DNA from: Sinonovacula constricta
Taxonomy: Eukaryota; Mollusca; Bivalvia; Cardiida; Solecurtidae
Direction of reading: 5' to 3'
Length of the DNA: 64,000 nt
NCBI GenBank assembly: GCA_007844125.1
Contig: CM017567.1
Coordinates: 13,922,046 to 13,986,045, forward strand
This document shows, piece by piece, positions 11,401-23,895 of the stretch. Each line of letters opens with the position of its first letter. The first letter of the stretch is position 1. A program made the translations under genes and the position numbers. Below the pieces are notes generated by a model. That model saw only the letters and a list, made by a program, of their open reading frames with translations, was not told where the DNA came from and searched no databases.

Positions 11401-13661
11401 ATACACATAGTCTTCTTCCACCAAATAGGCGAATGTCGCTAAACTGATCTAAAATTGGTCACTGAGTTTTACCTCAAAAACAAAAACAACAATTTAAATA
11501 TAATTTTTTCCTACCGCTTTCGTCTATGAGTCTTCTCCAGCTTTGAGTCAAAATACCTACTTACGAAAAGCTTATCGTGGAGTGAGTGAAGGGGTAGGGG
11601 TGTGGACCGTGGTATAACAAATCTAACCAGAAATATTTTTCTGTGTTTACATAGTATAACTTTCTGAAAGCCCTTTTACATTTATTTGTCCGGAGATAAT
11701 ATAAGTTTGTGGGTAAGAGGGGTTAATAGTTCTGCTATGTTTGAAAAATTAAGCATAAATTTACTTTAGACTGGAATGCGACTCACAGAACAATTTAACA
11801 TCTCTAACATTTGGTAGCCTTTAGTACTTTTAATGCCCATATTTTATTGGAAAAAGCGATAGGCATTGACTAGAGACTGTGCCCAATGTAATTAGCGGAT
11901 TCCTGCAAGAGCATACGCGTTTTAAGTTTTACTTTGAAGTTTTTAACGCGCCCTGTCGAAGACTTTAAAGCGTGGTCGGTGTGACCATATATATCACAGT
12001 CGTAAAACTAAAAAAACAAACTGAAAGCATTCCAGATTCTCATAACTGGGTGTTTTCCGAAGATTTTTTGCAGTGGTGAAACTGTGTTCAAAATGTAACA
12101 ACAATTACATATTATTAGCAAATTCTAAAACTAAATAAGAATTTAAATAATATAAGACTTTATGGACGTTATTAATCTAGGAAATGGGGCACCATAGGAA
12201 GCAACGCAAATATTTCTTTTCGTAACGAACAAAGTAATATTACAAACAGGTGTGAATATATCAGGGATTGCATGTATAAGCATTTGAACGAAAGAAAATT
12301 GCCGTACAGTCAATGGCAACATTATTGCCTGGTTTATAATTCTGTGTTTAATTATTGTTGATTTATAAATCCTTACAATTGATGCACAACATCTCCCTTC
12401 TAATTAAGGAACAACATCGTCTTGAATTTTAGAATGTTGCTTTTGAGAGTAATATCGTCTACTCCTTTTAGTTCGGAAGGATACAATTTAGTTTTACAAA
12501 TAGTTCAGATTTTCCTATTCGTGATTTGTTTGTAACTGAATTAAGCAGTTTTGTTTATGTTTAAAATGAGAACAGAAATGCCTGAATTCCTGTATAATGT
12601 GTAAAATTGTATCATAATTTCAGATACATTTGAAGAAGAGATATATAACCTCGCCTTGCTTTTGAGTTACAATTCTATCTATGCTCAAAATGTTATTGTC
12701 TAAATGTTTGCAAATATATTGACCTTGATATTAGATAGCGTCACCAAATATACCATTTGTTATGCAAAATCAATGCCTAACCATAGTGCTTATTTTTGAA
12801 AATCTCGAAAATCGAATATGACTGATAAAAAATATGTGAACAGTTACTGCGTCGTGTTAACTTTCGGATATGTAGAGTGAAAGTACAGAAATATAATGGC
12901 TTAAATGTCTAAGAATATTTAAGTACTATAGTACCTGTAATCTTTGTTAATATGTGAAAAAATCTAAAAGATTAAAATTTTGATTTCAATTAGGAGACCC
13001 CACAAAAATATATATCAGGACCCTTTTTGAAAACAACACAAATTTCCATCATAGAGAATTAAACCTAAAATAAAAATATCACAGATGTTTATTATTACAT
13101 AATTAATATTTAGACGCTTATTGTAATACAAAGTGAATTTCACAGATATTTGTTTATCACGTATTCTTTTAACACAAATGCTTATCTTAAGTCTTATAAG
13201 AGTACATTGCCAGGTATCACCAAGTTGTGGAGTGTATTATCTGTCTTTATTTGTTTATCAATTGGAGTAACCATATATGCTAGATGTGTTGTATTTTATA
13301 GGCCCATTAAGGGAACAGATAATTATGTTTTGTATATACACAAAATATACACAATGAAATGAGATGGGTGATTTCTCTTTTTTACAGATTTTGAACTCTT
13401 ATCTCCAGATTTCAATCTTCCTGACCACTACACCGCAATCCCCTAGCATTTTCAAAGTGCTAGTAATAAACCATTAAAGTCATGTTCATAATACTATAAT
13501 TCCGTCGTCTGCTCATTCTACTATCGAATGCTGGTTGGACAGTTAGCTCTGGGCCGATCTACCGTTAAGGGGTCGCTATACTAAATACCGACCGGAAAGA
13601 GAATATGTGACATGCACATTTTCTCTTTCGTAACGGTCTGTTGCTATGTTTTAGCATAAAA
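8457..13661. repeat. Segmental duplication, unit A (about 5.2 kb)
   Basis: Collinear, direct-orientation copy of 13662-20074. Long near-identical stretches occur throughout, for example 8500-8640 with 13705-13845, 8930-9620 with 14136-14810, 10490-11470 with 16870-17890, and 13370-13650 with 19770-20070. Unit A begins TCTAATATTCGTTAACATC and ends at TTTAGCATAAAA, directly followed by unit B's TCTAATATTTGTTAACATC, so the copies are head to tail without spacer. Unit A lacks about 108 bp (B 14865-14975) and about 1.1 kb (B 15743-16860). No protein gene is recognised; a 60-codon minus-strand frame (9112-8930) ending near an AATAAA motif is kept in both units but is not otherwise supported. Confidence 0.9.
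11256..11450 (+). mobile_element. tRNA-headed SINE, copy in unit A
   Basis: The head reads like an RNA polymerase III promoter: box A-like TGTAGTGGTAGAGTCGCC at about 11269 and box B-like GGATTCGAGTCCC at 11327-11339. A tail with GGACCTTATGTAGGAAGTTC, TCGGTTGTTCTACC and a GCGAATGTCGCTAAACTGATC end follows. The spacing is too long and the stems too imperfect for a functional tRNA. Related copies lie at 17676-17869 and, on the minus strand, 57730-57918. Confidence 0.8.
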
Positions 13662-15742
13662 TCTAATATTTGTTAACATCTATTGTAAAAAGTATTTTTA
13701 TAAGTGCTTTCGTTCCTAATTCCAAGTTTAACAGAAACATTTTAATAAACAAACTATAATACAATTTTAGTAAACATCTCATAGATAAATACGAAATGTT
13801 TACTCTAAATAACTGCAACCTAATACAATGAACTCTTTCTTTTTGATACGACGGTTAGACAACCATTTGACAGGGTCTTGCAAAAAGTAGTAACAATTTG
13901 ACCAGGCATTTTCTCCAAATTGCAACATTGTCACTGATCAAAAAGCTAAAGTGTTCCAGGACGTTTAATTGAAAGTACGAAATTCATATTAAATTAAAAG
14001 TATAATTGTATCAATATATCGATGTGTTGTATATATTTCGACTCCCAATATACCCTATGGGGAAATAATCGATGTTTGCCTATACGTATTCTTTTTTAAA
14101 AATGGCTGCTTTAATATGTTTTAGGAGACATAAGATTACAAGATAACCCTTAAGCAGTACATTTTATTTTGACAAGTTACATTACAAGTACAGCATGGGG
14201 GAAAGATATAAATCGTAGTAAAATAATAAATATATAAAGCGGGTCCCCGGTCTAAACAAGATAAACTAGATAGAGAAGAGTATTTGGAGGATGCATTTCC
14301 TGTGCAGAGGGCAAACACAGTACGAGTGCATACTTAATCTACGTGCATGTGCAAAATAAACGATTGGTAGAATGATCCTAAGGTTGTTCTGATTGTACGG
14401 GTTTTAAAGTTAGGCAAATGTTGGAAAGTTCGATGACTCAGACTCAGACAGTGAGTAACTCTTCATGACAAGATGTGTGGCACCTGAGTTTAGGTAAATC
14501 TGCATAATATCATGCTATGTCTAGATAAAAGTTTACCCTGCATATTAATAGTATATCATCATATTATCAAAATCTGTCTTTTTAAAATCGACAGTATCAA
14601 TTTACCGTATTTTCTGAAAAACACATTCTAACCTTATCGTCAAATGCTATGCTGCTTTTCTGGGGAAAAATGTGATTGTATATGACTGTTATGAACATAA
14701 CATTTCACAACAGCTAATATTAATGTTTGTAAATAAATGTGTTGTATTATCCCACCCACGTTTGCTCTTTTCTATCATGAAAAAGAAAATGTATTGTTCT
14801 TGCAATATAAGAACATCACTTTTTTGATGTACTTCCTGTTGTAAAACACAATTACAGTACAGTGTATTTTTTAAGTGAAATTATTTGTTGCTTTTATTTT
14901 ACATGCATGTCAATTACTTGGTTCAACGACACCCTAAAAATATGTAAATAGTTATCTGATTCATGCATTTTTTTCTTAAATTTCCCCTGTTAAGAGTTTT
15001 CTAGACTTTTGAAATTTTGTATATCTAGATAGTATCTAGATTTAAAATAATTTCTTTTGCAATTAGTTCGGTTTATGGTCATTTTGCCACAGATTGACTG
15101 GACTATAATAATTACGATGACAGTGCGTTATAAGAATAGTATGATAAACTATATCTGTAAAAATGTGGCATTTATAAATCAGAGTAGAATGTTTGATTAA
15201 TTTAGTCTTTCAAAAGATCGAGTAAGAATTTTGTTTGATCGTTTTCATTATTCTTATATCTGCGTCTTTAAGAAAACACACATTTAATAAGATCTAGTTT
15301 GCATGCTTCGTAACAAAAGTATAATAGGTAATACTGAATGGCAATAAACAAATAAAGGCATAAAAGCATATACATATTGAACACATACACTTACGGGCAC
15401 ATATGTGTATGCATAAAATTCTTTATGCACAATTCAAGTGAATAAACTAAGGTGAAAGTAATGAAATCATAAGAAAGAGGTTGTTATTCTGGGTTACCGC
15501 ATAGAGTTAAACAAATGTAACGCAGAAAACAGGAGGTCCAAAGAAAAAAGCGTCAGCTGTAACTGAAGAATTCAGTCGTTACTTGTGATAGGAGTATAAC
15601 GCTTACATATTAAAACAAAAATAGTTTGCTTGTTGATATATTTACAGAGAGAGTAAAACTAAAATCCGTTATTTACTGATAACTAAGGGTTTGCTAAACC
15701 CTGCAGCTAATTGGTCATGTGAAGTACAATTAAGTGTGGCAG

Positions 15743-16860
15743 GTGCTCTGGGTCATCACCTTTGTAATATCACCGGTACACCATAAGGTTTAATCCTCTG
15801 CAGCTAACAAAACATCAAGGGAAGTCTTTAATAACATAATTCAATCCATGAGGTCGTTAACCTTAATACAATTATTTTACTTGCGACAATAGAATACTAT
15901 AAAGTATTATAAAATCAAATATAATTTCTTCAGCGAGTCAGTATGACACTTTGGTGAGTAAATATGAGGATGGACAGACAGACTGACCGATTGACATACG
16001 GACTGACTGAGGACGTGCGCCGTACTAAACTTCGACGTGTTCTAAAACTGTATCATACAGGTCACTTGAAAATATAAACGTGTTGAAATATAGACTATTC
16101 ATCAATGCATCAGCACCACTCTGAGTGACTAGAAATGTAACATCTCCAACCGTGGGAAGGAGAATATCTGCTCGGGAAATACTAGTTTTCCTTATTCATT
16201 TTCAGACATATGGCCAATTCAGGTTAAGCAGTGATGAATTTTCCTTGGAAGCACGAAAAGAGATCCGAATACAAACAGCAGAATAGAACATAATTTTATT
16301 TTGACTAGGGCAAAGTACATCGTCATAAAATGCAAACATCTCACACATACACATATACATGTAGTGTATAAACATTTTTAAATGATGAGGATTGTAAATA
16401 CATTTTAGAGGTAACTCAAATGTCTGTGGATGAAAGCGCCGCACTTCACTTGTGCATAAATAGCAACATTGCGTCATCTATAAGACTTTCAATTAACGAT
16501 TACATATAGACGCCCCGTGCATGCCCGACGACAAAAATGCCATCTTATTAATGCTTTTCACACGACATTCAATATGTCAATATCAAGATCTTAAAATTGC
16601 TTACCACTTATAATACTTAAGCTCGCAATAACGCTGTTAAATATTGTAAAACATGTATGAAAATTCAGGAGCTTACATGTTTGGCAAATACAAATTGTTT
16701 ACAAATCTAAGACAAATTTCCGTTTATATACTTACGTTGTTCTGCTGTTAAATTAAAGCCTATCATTTATAGACGTTGTACTGTTCTTTAAATCATTGTT
16801 TCAATGACCCTATAGTTGGAAAAAACAAGGCTATCTTTCACGATGCATTTGTCTTGTTTT
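15743..16860. other. Segment present only in unit B
   Basis: Unit A jumps from GAAGTACAATAAAGTGTGGC to GTGTGGTTAGCCTTCTACAA, whereas unit B has 1.1 kb between the same anchors. The segment holds a short GACA/GACT-rich tract (about 15970-16015). I see no terminal repeats or target-site duplication, so a deletion from unit A is as likely as an insertion into unit B. No coding sequence recognised. Confidence 0.6.
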
Positions 16861-17675
16861 GGTTAGCCTTCTACAATATACTTCTTTTTTTTTTTGGAAC
16901 GGGTTTGTACCGATTAAATAGTTGTCTCAACCAAGATATGGCTTTGAACAAAGCTAATACTTGGCAACAATTTTAAATATAAAAATATTCTGTTTCAATG
17001 ACATTGTCTGCACTAAATCAATTTTAAGAATGATTATTCAGTTATTTTTTCTAGATATCATTTAGTCGGAGGCTGTCAGTAACTTGAGTTTTCAACGTGG
17101 CGTTAATTGTCACGAAATGTTGTTCTTGTTGATGGTTTTGTTGTTTTCTGTAAACATTATCTTTTCATTTATTCTGTAGTGGATTAACACAATATTGCTT
17201 AGCTCGTATTAATTTTATTAGGCCGAGTGTTTCTGATAACAGTGTTGCCAAGGAGAATTATGTAGTCAAATTGTTAACTGATTTGTCTCCGGTCACCACT
17301 CTGTAAAATAAATTTTCAGCATAGTAAACATAGGAAGCACAAACTTTAGCTATAAAAAGTGTTAATACTTGTTGTACACATTATTTTTCCATACTTGTTT
17401 AATAACCTGTTCACACAATCTTGGCGTTGAAGTTTATCTTCAAAGTTTAATGTAACGATCAATGAACTCCATTTATAAATCTTGTACATCTGACTCACGT
17501 ACCACAGTTTAGTAAGAAATATGTTTCTGTCAATTAGAGCCATATACTTCAATCAATTAAACAACATATCGATCTTTCGCAATTTACTAGACACTGTTCA
17601 AAGCAATTCAATATCAATGCATATTTTCATGACAACACGCATTTATGCATAATATAAAGATAATACGCGTGAGAG

Positions 17676-17869
17676 GGGCGCCTGTGCTGTAGTGGTAGAG
17701 TTGCCGATTAGTAACATGTCTTACTGCTTCGACTCTCACAGCGCGGATTCGAGTCCCGTTTGGGACCTTATGTAGGAAGTTTTCCCAGCTGACATGCGTT
17801 GAACCGGTTTTTCTACATAGATACATGGTCTTCTTCCATCAAATAGGCGAATGTCGCTAAACTGATCAA
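17676..17869 (+). mobile_element. tRNA-headed SINE, copy in unit B
   Basis: Duplicated along with unit B. It has the same head (GCTGTAGTGGTAGAGTTGCC, GGATTCGAGTCCCG) and tail (GGACCTTATGTAGGAAGTTT, GCGAATGTCGCTAAACTGATC) as 11256-11450. It sits at the equivalent position, so it was present before the duplication rather than inserted independently. Confidence 0.8.
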
Positions 17870-20074
17870 AATTGATTACTGAGTTGTACTTCAAAAACAA
17901 AAACAACACAATACAAATTTTCTTAGCGCTTTCCTTTATGAGTCTTCTCCAGCTTTGAGTCAAACTACCTACTTACGAAAAGCTTATCGTGGAGTGAGTG
18001 AAGGGGTATGGTTGTGGGCCGTGGTATAACAACTCAAACCAGAAATATTTTTTAGGTTTATAAATTATAACTTTCTGAAAGCCCTTTTACATCTGTTTGT
18101 CCGGAGATAATATAAGTTTGTTGGTTAGAGGGGTTAATAGTTCTGCTATATTTGAAAAATTAAGCATAAATTTACTTGCGACTGGAATGCGACTCACAGA
18201 ACAATTTAACATCTCTAACATTTTGGTAGCCTTTAGTACTTTTAATGCCCATAATTCATTGGAAAAAGCGATAGGCATTGACTAGAGACTGTGCCCAATG
18301 TAGTTAGCGGATTCCTGCAAGAGCATACGCGTTTTAAATTTTACTTTGAAGTTTTTTTTAACGCGCCCTGTCGAACACCTTTACACTTTGGTCGTTAAAC
18401 CAAATTCATCTGGGCATATTAAACAAACTGAAAGCATTCCAGATTCTCATAACTGGATATTTTCCGATGATTTTTTTGCTGTGATGAAACTGTGTTCAAA
18501 ATGTAACAACAGTTAAATATTATTAGCAAATTCTAAAACTAAATAAGAAGTTAAATAATTTAAGATTTTATGGACGTTATTAATCTAGAAAATGGTGCAC
18601 CATAGGAAGCAACGCAAATATTTCTTGTCGTAACGAACAAAGTAGTATTACTAACTGGTGTGAATATATCAGGGATTGCATTATTAGCACTTGAACGAAA
18701 GAAAATTGCCGTACAATCAATGGCAACATTATTGCCTGGTTTATAATTCTGTGTTTAAATATTGTTGATTTATAAATTCTTACAATCGATGCACAACATT
18801 CCTGTTCTTGTTAAGGAACAGCATCGTCTTTAATTTTAGAATGTTGCTTTTGAGAGTAATATCGTCTTCTCCTTTTAGTTCGGTAGGATACAATGTAGTT
18901 GTACAAATAGTTCAGATTTTCCGATTCGTGATTTGTTTGTAACGGAATTAAACAATTTGTTTATGTTTAATGTTAGAACACAAATTCCTGAATTCCTGTA
19001 TAATGTGTAAAATTTTATCATAATTTTAGCTACATTTGAAGACGAGATGTATTTTAAACCTCACCTTGCTTTTGAGTTACACTCCTCTCTATGCTCAAAA
19101 TGTTATTGTCTAAATGTTTGCAAATATATTGACCTGGGTATTCGATAGCGTCACCAAATATACCATTTGTTATGCAAAATCAGCGCTTAACCATTGTGCT
19201 TATCCTTGAAAATCTTGAAAACCGAATATGACTGATAAAAATTCTGTAAACAGTTAATGCGTCTTGTTAACTTTCGGATATGCATGGTGAAAATACAGAA
19301 ATATAATGGCTTAAATGTCAAGAATATTTAAGTTCTATAATACCTATATTTTTTGTAAATATGTTAAAAATCTATAAGATTAAAATTTTGATCTCAATTA
19401 GGAGACCCCACAAAATTTACATCAGGACCCTTTTTGAAAACAATACAAATTTCCATCATAGAGGATTAAACCTAAAATAAAAATATCACAGATGTTTTAT
19501 TATTACGTAATTTATATCTCAGATGCTTATTTTAATACAAAGTGAATATCACAGATATTTGTTTATCACGTATTCTTTTAATGCAAATGCTTGTTTTTAG
19601 TCTTATGAGAGTACGTTGCCAGGTATCACCAAGTTGTGGAGTATGTTATCTGTATTTAGTTGTTTATCCATTTGAGTATCCATATATGCTAGATGTGTTG
19701 TATTTTATATGCCCATTAAGGTAACAGATAATTATGTTTTGTATATACACAAAATATACACAATGAAATGAGATGGGTGATTTCATTTGTTTACAGGTTT
19801 TGAACTCTTATCTCCAGATTTATCTTCAATCTTCCTAACCACTACACCGCAATCCCCTAGTATTTTCATAGGGCTAGTAATAAACCATTAAAGCAATGTT
19901 CATAATACTATACTTCCGGCGTCTGCTAATTCTACTATCTTATGCTGGTTGGACAGTTAGCTCTGGACCGATCAACCATTAAGGGGTGGCTTTACTAAAT
20001 ACCGACCGGAAAAAGAATGTGTGACATGCACTTTTTCTCTTTCGTAACAGTCTTTTGCTATGTTTAACATAAAA

Positions 20075-21214
20075 TTCTCTATTTTGAAGACGATCTTAAT
20101 CTTTTTGTGTCAAAAGGAAGCTGAAACCATTTAGATTTTAAATAAAGCAAACGTCTCAAACACCTATGCACAATAATGGACTGATCCACTTTTACAGGAA
20201 AAACTTATTACATTGAAATTTGGGGTTACCGACAGGCAATTTGGCGGTATGTGCATTCTATGGAGCAGGACCTTCATACAAGTTGCAAAAGTTGGCCTAT
20301 TTCTGGGTCTTTCTGATAGACAATAAATAGCTCGTTTCATCTATATATGGTTATAGGGGTCTATCATAACTTGGTCATGGTGCAATGTGTTTCCAACTTT
20401 TCGCGATTCACTATATAATATAGAACAAACTTATATAGTGGAGTCTGACCTTAACCCTTGTGAGTGTCGGCCTTATCGCTTCAGCGGCGATTGTACGCTG
20501 CCAAAATTAGTAAATATGATTTATTTACTAGTACTTTGTATCAAAGTAGTGTAGAATTTGCTTGTTGTAAAAGTGTTGTAATTCTTCTGCTCGTAAAGTG
20601 GTTTCGCCCTATTCGCTAGAATGGTGGACATTGACCGTCATCTGCTACTGCAAGTAAGGTAGAAACGGTCACCGAGTCTAGTTATAATGTTACCTTTACG
20701 AGCGCTGATTGGGAATAATACAAATTGATGTTTGACCTTTTGTTACACTTTTCATATAAGCAATATAATACAAAAGTAAGAAAGCAACCTACTTTAAACA
20801 ACACCGAGATAATAAAACAATTAAAAGCACTAAATACTGTAAAAACATATTTTAACGTCATCTTCCATGTACACCCACTAACAATAGGAAGAAAGTGTCG
20901 TCTGCTTGAAATCACGTTCCGCCTGAGTGAGTCCATAAAAGACTCGTTTTACTAATCATCCAAGAAGGCGGCTTTATATAGAATATATAGTAAAGCACAA
21001 AGGTCAAGGTCGTCTGGATAAGCGCTCCTGACTACTGTTAACGCATTGAACATTTTTTCGCATAACTACTCCAGTAAAGATATATACAACGGCCCATATG
21101 GGTCCCATGTGGAAAAACGTATCTCTTTGTGGGACTCATAAGGGAGCCACATTGTTAAACCCAAATAAGCAAACCCAGTTACAGCCCATATAGGTCCCAT
21201 ATAGCATTGCTATC
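20075..21214. other. No supported gene
   Basis: Mixed AT-rich sequence. The two overlapping frames at 20682-20955 are on opposite strands, and neither matches a known family. Nothing else recognised. Confidence 0.35.
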
Positions 21215-21350
21215 TGCGGTACTACTTATCTGTACTACTACTGTATACTATTACGCTGTACTACTTCTCTATGCCACTATTTCGTGCAACTGTTCTATTC
21301 TACTTATCTGTACTACTTTTTTGTAATACTACTCTATACTACAATTCTGC
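21215..21350. repeat. Degenerate TACTAC array, left part
   Basis: Irregular copies of a 12-15 bp motif like TCTGTACTACTA. The same kind of array continues at 23747-23895, on the far side of the hAT-like element, so the element appears to have inserted into a single array. Confidence 0.7.
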
Positions 21351-21656
21351 ACTCTCAGGGTTCGACATTAAGGCCCGACCGAACGACATTCACTAGTAGA
21401 TCGGTGGTCTGGTCTAGCTAAGTACTAGGCTAACTGGACCAACTTGTCGTGTTCTAAATCAGCCAAATTCGCCTATGAATGAATCAAAAGTAAAAAATAA
21501 TAATATTTATAATGGTTAAACTCGGTCAAACTATTGACGTTTGTCGATACAGTTTCTTGGGAAGCCCGGGTGTGCTATATTTAGCAGTATATTTAGTAAC
21601 AACCTTGACATGCGTTCACTCATTGGCTTGTGTTTTCAGAGCGGGGCTTTTCCCCT

Positions 21657-22051
21657 ATTCGGAACTTCTTGGGTAATTTCGTCCTCGGGACAATCATCCC
21701 TCGGCTGTACAATGTATCTGGTGCAATGATACTTAATGAAATCACGATCGTTTTGTTCGTCGGAAGAAGAATATGCCTAAAATGTAGTTCGCACAAAACA
21801 TGAACAACGGCATCGTTTGACAGCTGCATGTCTGCTGCGGTGGGTAAATTAAACCTGGATGATCTAAAATTGAAGCCGCCACAAAGTGAAGTCTTACAGG
21901 CTCCATACTGTAGTGAGCCGTCATCCGAGCTGCCATCTTTGTTTTGACGTCTGTCACAAAAGCAATACCATTTATTGAAATGGCCGAGGTGATTCGACAA
22001 CCTACATACATCCGAAAGATGATTCGTGTATTATCCGAGGTGTTCTGATTG
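21657..22051. mobile_element. MITE, first of a tandem pair
   Basis: Starts ATTCGGAACTTCTTGGGTAA and ends in the inverted counterpart TTATCCGAGGTGTTCTGATTG. It aligns end to end with 22062-22439 at a period of about 405 bp. On the minus strand it carries a short frame beginning MAARMTAH, preceded by a GACGTC motif, and this is conserved between the two copies. Separated from the second copy by TTTTCCCCCC. Confidence 0.7.
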
Positions 22052-22061
22052 TTTTCCCCCC

Positions 22062-22439
22062 AATCGGAACTCCTCTGGTAATTCCGTCCTCGGGACAATC
22101 ATCCCTCAGATGTATCTGGTGCAATAATACTTACAGAACTCACGATCGTTTTGTTCGCCGGAAGTCGGAAGAATATGCTTAAAATGTAGTTCGCACAAAA
22201 CATAAATAATGGCGTCGTTTGACAGCTGTGACTTTGCTGCGCCGGGTAAATTAAACTAGGATGATTTAAATTTGAAGCAGCCACAAAGTGAAGTTTTACA
22301 GGCACCGTACTAAAGTGAGCTGTCATCCGAGCTGCCATTTTTGTTTTGACGTCTGTCATTTAGGGAAATGGCCGAGATAATCCGACTACCTACATACATC
22401 CGAGAGATGATTCGTGAATTATCCGAGGTGTTCCGATTG
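22062..22439. mobile_element. MITE, second of a tandem pair
   Basis: Left end AATCGGAACTCCTCTGGTAAT, right end ATTATCCGAGGTGTTCCGATT, forming terminal inverted repeats of about 22 bp. It has the same interior as 21657-22051, including the minus-strand frame with MAARMTAHFS. C-rich strings (TTTTCCCC, TTTTCCCCCC, CTCCCCCC) border both copies. It lies within the hAT-like element. Confidence 0.7.
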
Positions 22440-23109
22440 CTCCCCCCAACGTACTTGTAAAATATCCAATGTCGTAATACTTATTGTTAAGCAGGATACG
22501 AATGGCTATTTCTTCATCTAATTTCTTATTTTGTAATGTTTACGGAATTTTCCTATTATTATTTATAATATTGAAATAAAAATGCGAGAGATAAACAATG
22601 CACAAATACTATCTGTACTGTTGGAATCCCAGATATTACGACAACAGACTATTATACGGTTTGTTTATAACGTACTCTGCGCAGATGACACAAAAACGTC
22701 GAGAAACTTAAGTTTGGTTTTTCGAGATAACAAAAAGATAACAAAACACATCATCCAATTACAATATTATTTAAGATGGTAATGTGTGAGAATGACCTTA
22801 AGAAACTGAACAAATTAATCAAGTTATTTCGTTTAGAGCTTGAAACTGTTAAAGACCCGCCTGGCTAACACATTTCTTACTATTGTTGTTGTTCTTTAAA
22901 ATTTTTGTTGTACTGTACTTCCTCACCTCAACACAGCCTGGTTCGGTTCTATTCTATTGTATCTTGAACATTATCATTGTACCTCATTTCACATAAATGT
23001 TATGTGCTGAGAGTAAATGAACTTGTAAACTTGTAATACGAAACCAATGAGGAAGGATGCTTCAGAGAAACTGTATGACAAAACAAAGCAGATAAGATCG
23101 TTTTGTCAC

Positions 23110-23290
23110 ACAGATGAGACTACTTGGCTAGATTTTGAAGAAAAGAGCATTGATATGTTTTGTTAGACATGCAGATAGTTTGAGGAGTGTGGAGGATTTG
23201 TTGTCGGTACGGACAATTTCAGAATAGATGATATAAATGGGCATTCTGAATCTGAGTCACATATATCTCACAAACGGAAATATGATCTTA
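23110..23290 (+). pseudogene. hAT transposase N-terminal zinc-finger remnant
   Basis: One frame reads DETTWLDFEEKSIDMFC, stop, TCR, stop, then GGFVVGTDNFRIDDINGH and SESHISHK. This matches the N-terminal TTF-type zinc finger of hAT-derived transposases, where a W-L-x-[FY] block precedes C-x2-C, F-V-x-G-T-x-N-F and a terminal S-x2-H. Two in-frame stops break it, and no downstream catalytic region is visible. Its position between hAT-type inverted repeats fits. Confidence 0.7.
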
Positions 23291-23746
23291 GGTACAGCTC
23301 ACCGCTCACTAATTTTGTTATATCCTAATCTGGGAAAATAAATACAGCAGGTTGACAATCAGTCATGTGAGTCTAGCCTGTTCAGTTGTGTGAAAACATC
23401 TAGTCATGTAGTTATGGTCATACTTAACTTTCTAGTCATATAATTACCAATGAATGATACCTATATCAGACTAAAAAATTAAGTATAATCATACCTAAGT
23501 TGCATTAATAGAATATTAAGTTTCATACTAATTTTCTAGTCATAAATATCTCATACTTAGTTATATTGGTATGTTATTGCAACACAATGCTTGAACTCTT
23601 ATAACAATTTGATTTAAGTATGCTTGTATGTGTATAATGGGTTTTACATTTTGGTCTAGTCCAGTTTAGGTCAGGTCTAGTAAGTTTTCTAAGTTGCTGG
23701 ACCACTGGTCCAGCTCTCAAAAAAGTTAATGTCGAACCCTGACTCT

Positions 23747-23895
23747 TATTTTTTACAACTCCGCACTAATACTTTAAAATACTACCCTGTACTACTAGTT
23801 TTTACTACTACCCTTTACTATTAACCTGTCCTACTACCCTGTATACTCATATTCACTACTACTCAGCACTACTACTCTGTACTACTACTATCCTT
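23747..23895. repeat. Degenerate TACTAC array, right part
   Basis: Continues the array of 21215-21350 after the hAT-like element (CTACTACCCTGTA-like units, with TCTGTACTACTACTA at the end). Confidence 0.7.

Larger units (their letters stand above)
13662..20074. repeat. Segmental duplication, unit B (about 6.4 kb)
   Basis: Second unit of the head-to-tail duplication (see 8457-13661). It is longer because it has 14865-14975 and 15743-16860, which unit A lacks. It ends at TTTAACATAAAA near 20074, equivalent to the end of unit A. Small indels and substitutions are spread evenly through both units, so the event is not very recent. Confidence 0.9.
21356..23741. mobile_element. hAT-like DNA transposon (non-autonomous or decayed), 2.4 kb
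   Basis: Bounded by perfect 16-bp terminal inverted repeats: CAGGGTTCGACATTAA at 21356-21371 and TTAATGTCGAACCCTG at 23726-23741. Each end is flanked outside by ACTCT (21351-21355 and 23742-23746), a likely target-site duplication. The CAGGG end is typical of hAT elements, although those usually duplicate 8 bp. Inside lie two tandem MITEs (21657-22439) and a broken zinc-finger transposase remnant (about 23110-23290), which supports the hAT assignment. No intact transposase. Confidence 0.8.

Noticed and set aside
21620..22000. 126-codon minus-strand frame as a host gene
   Set aside because: It lies in a MITE inside a transposon and changes frame relative to the sister copy.
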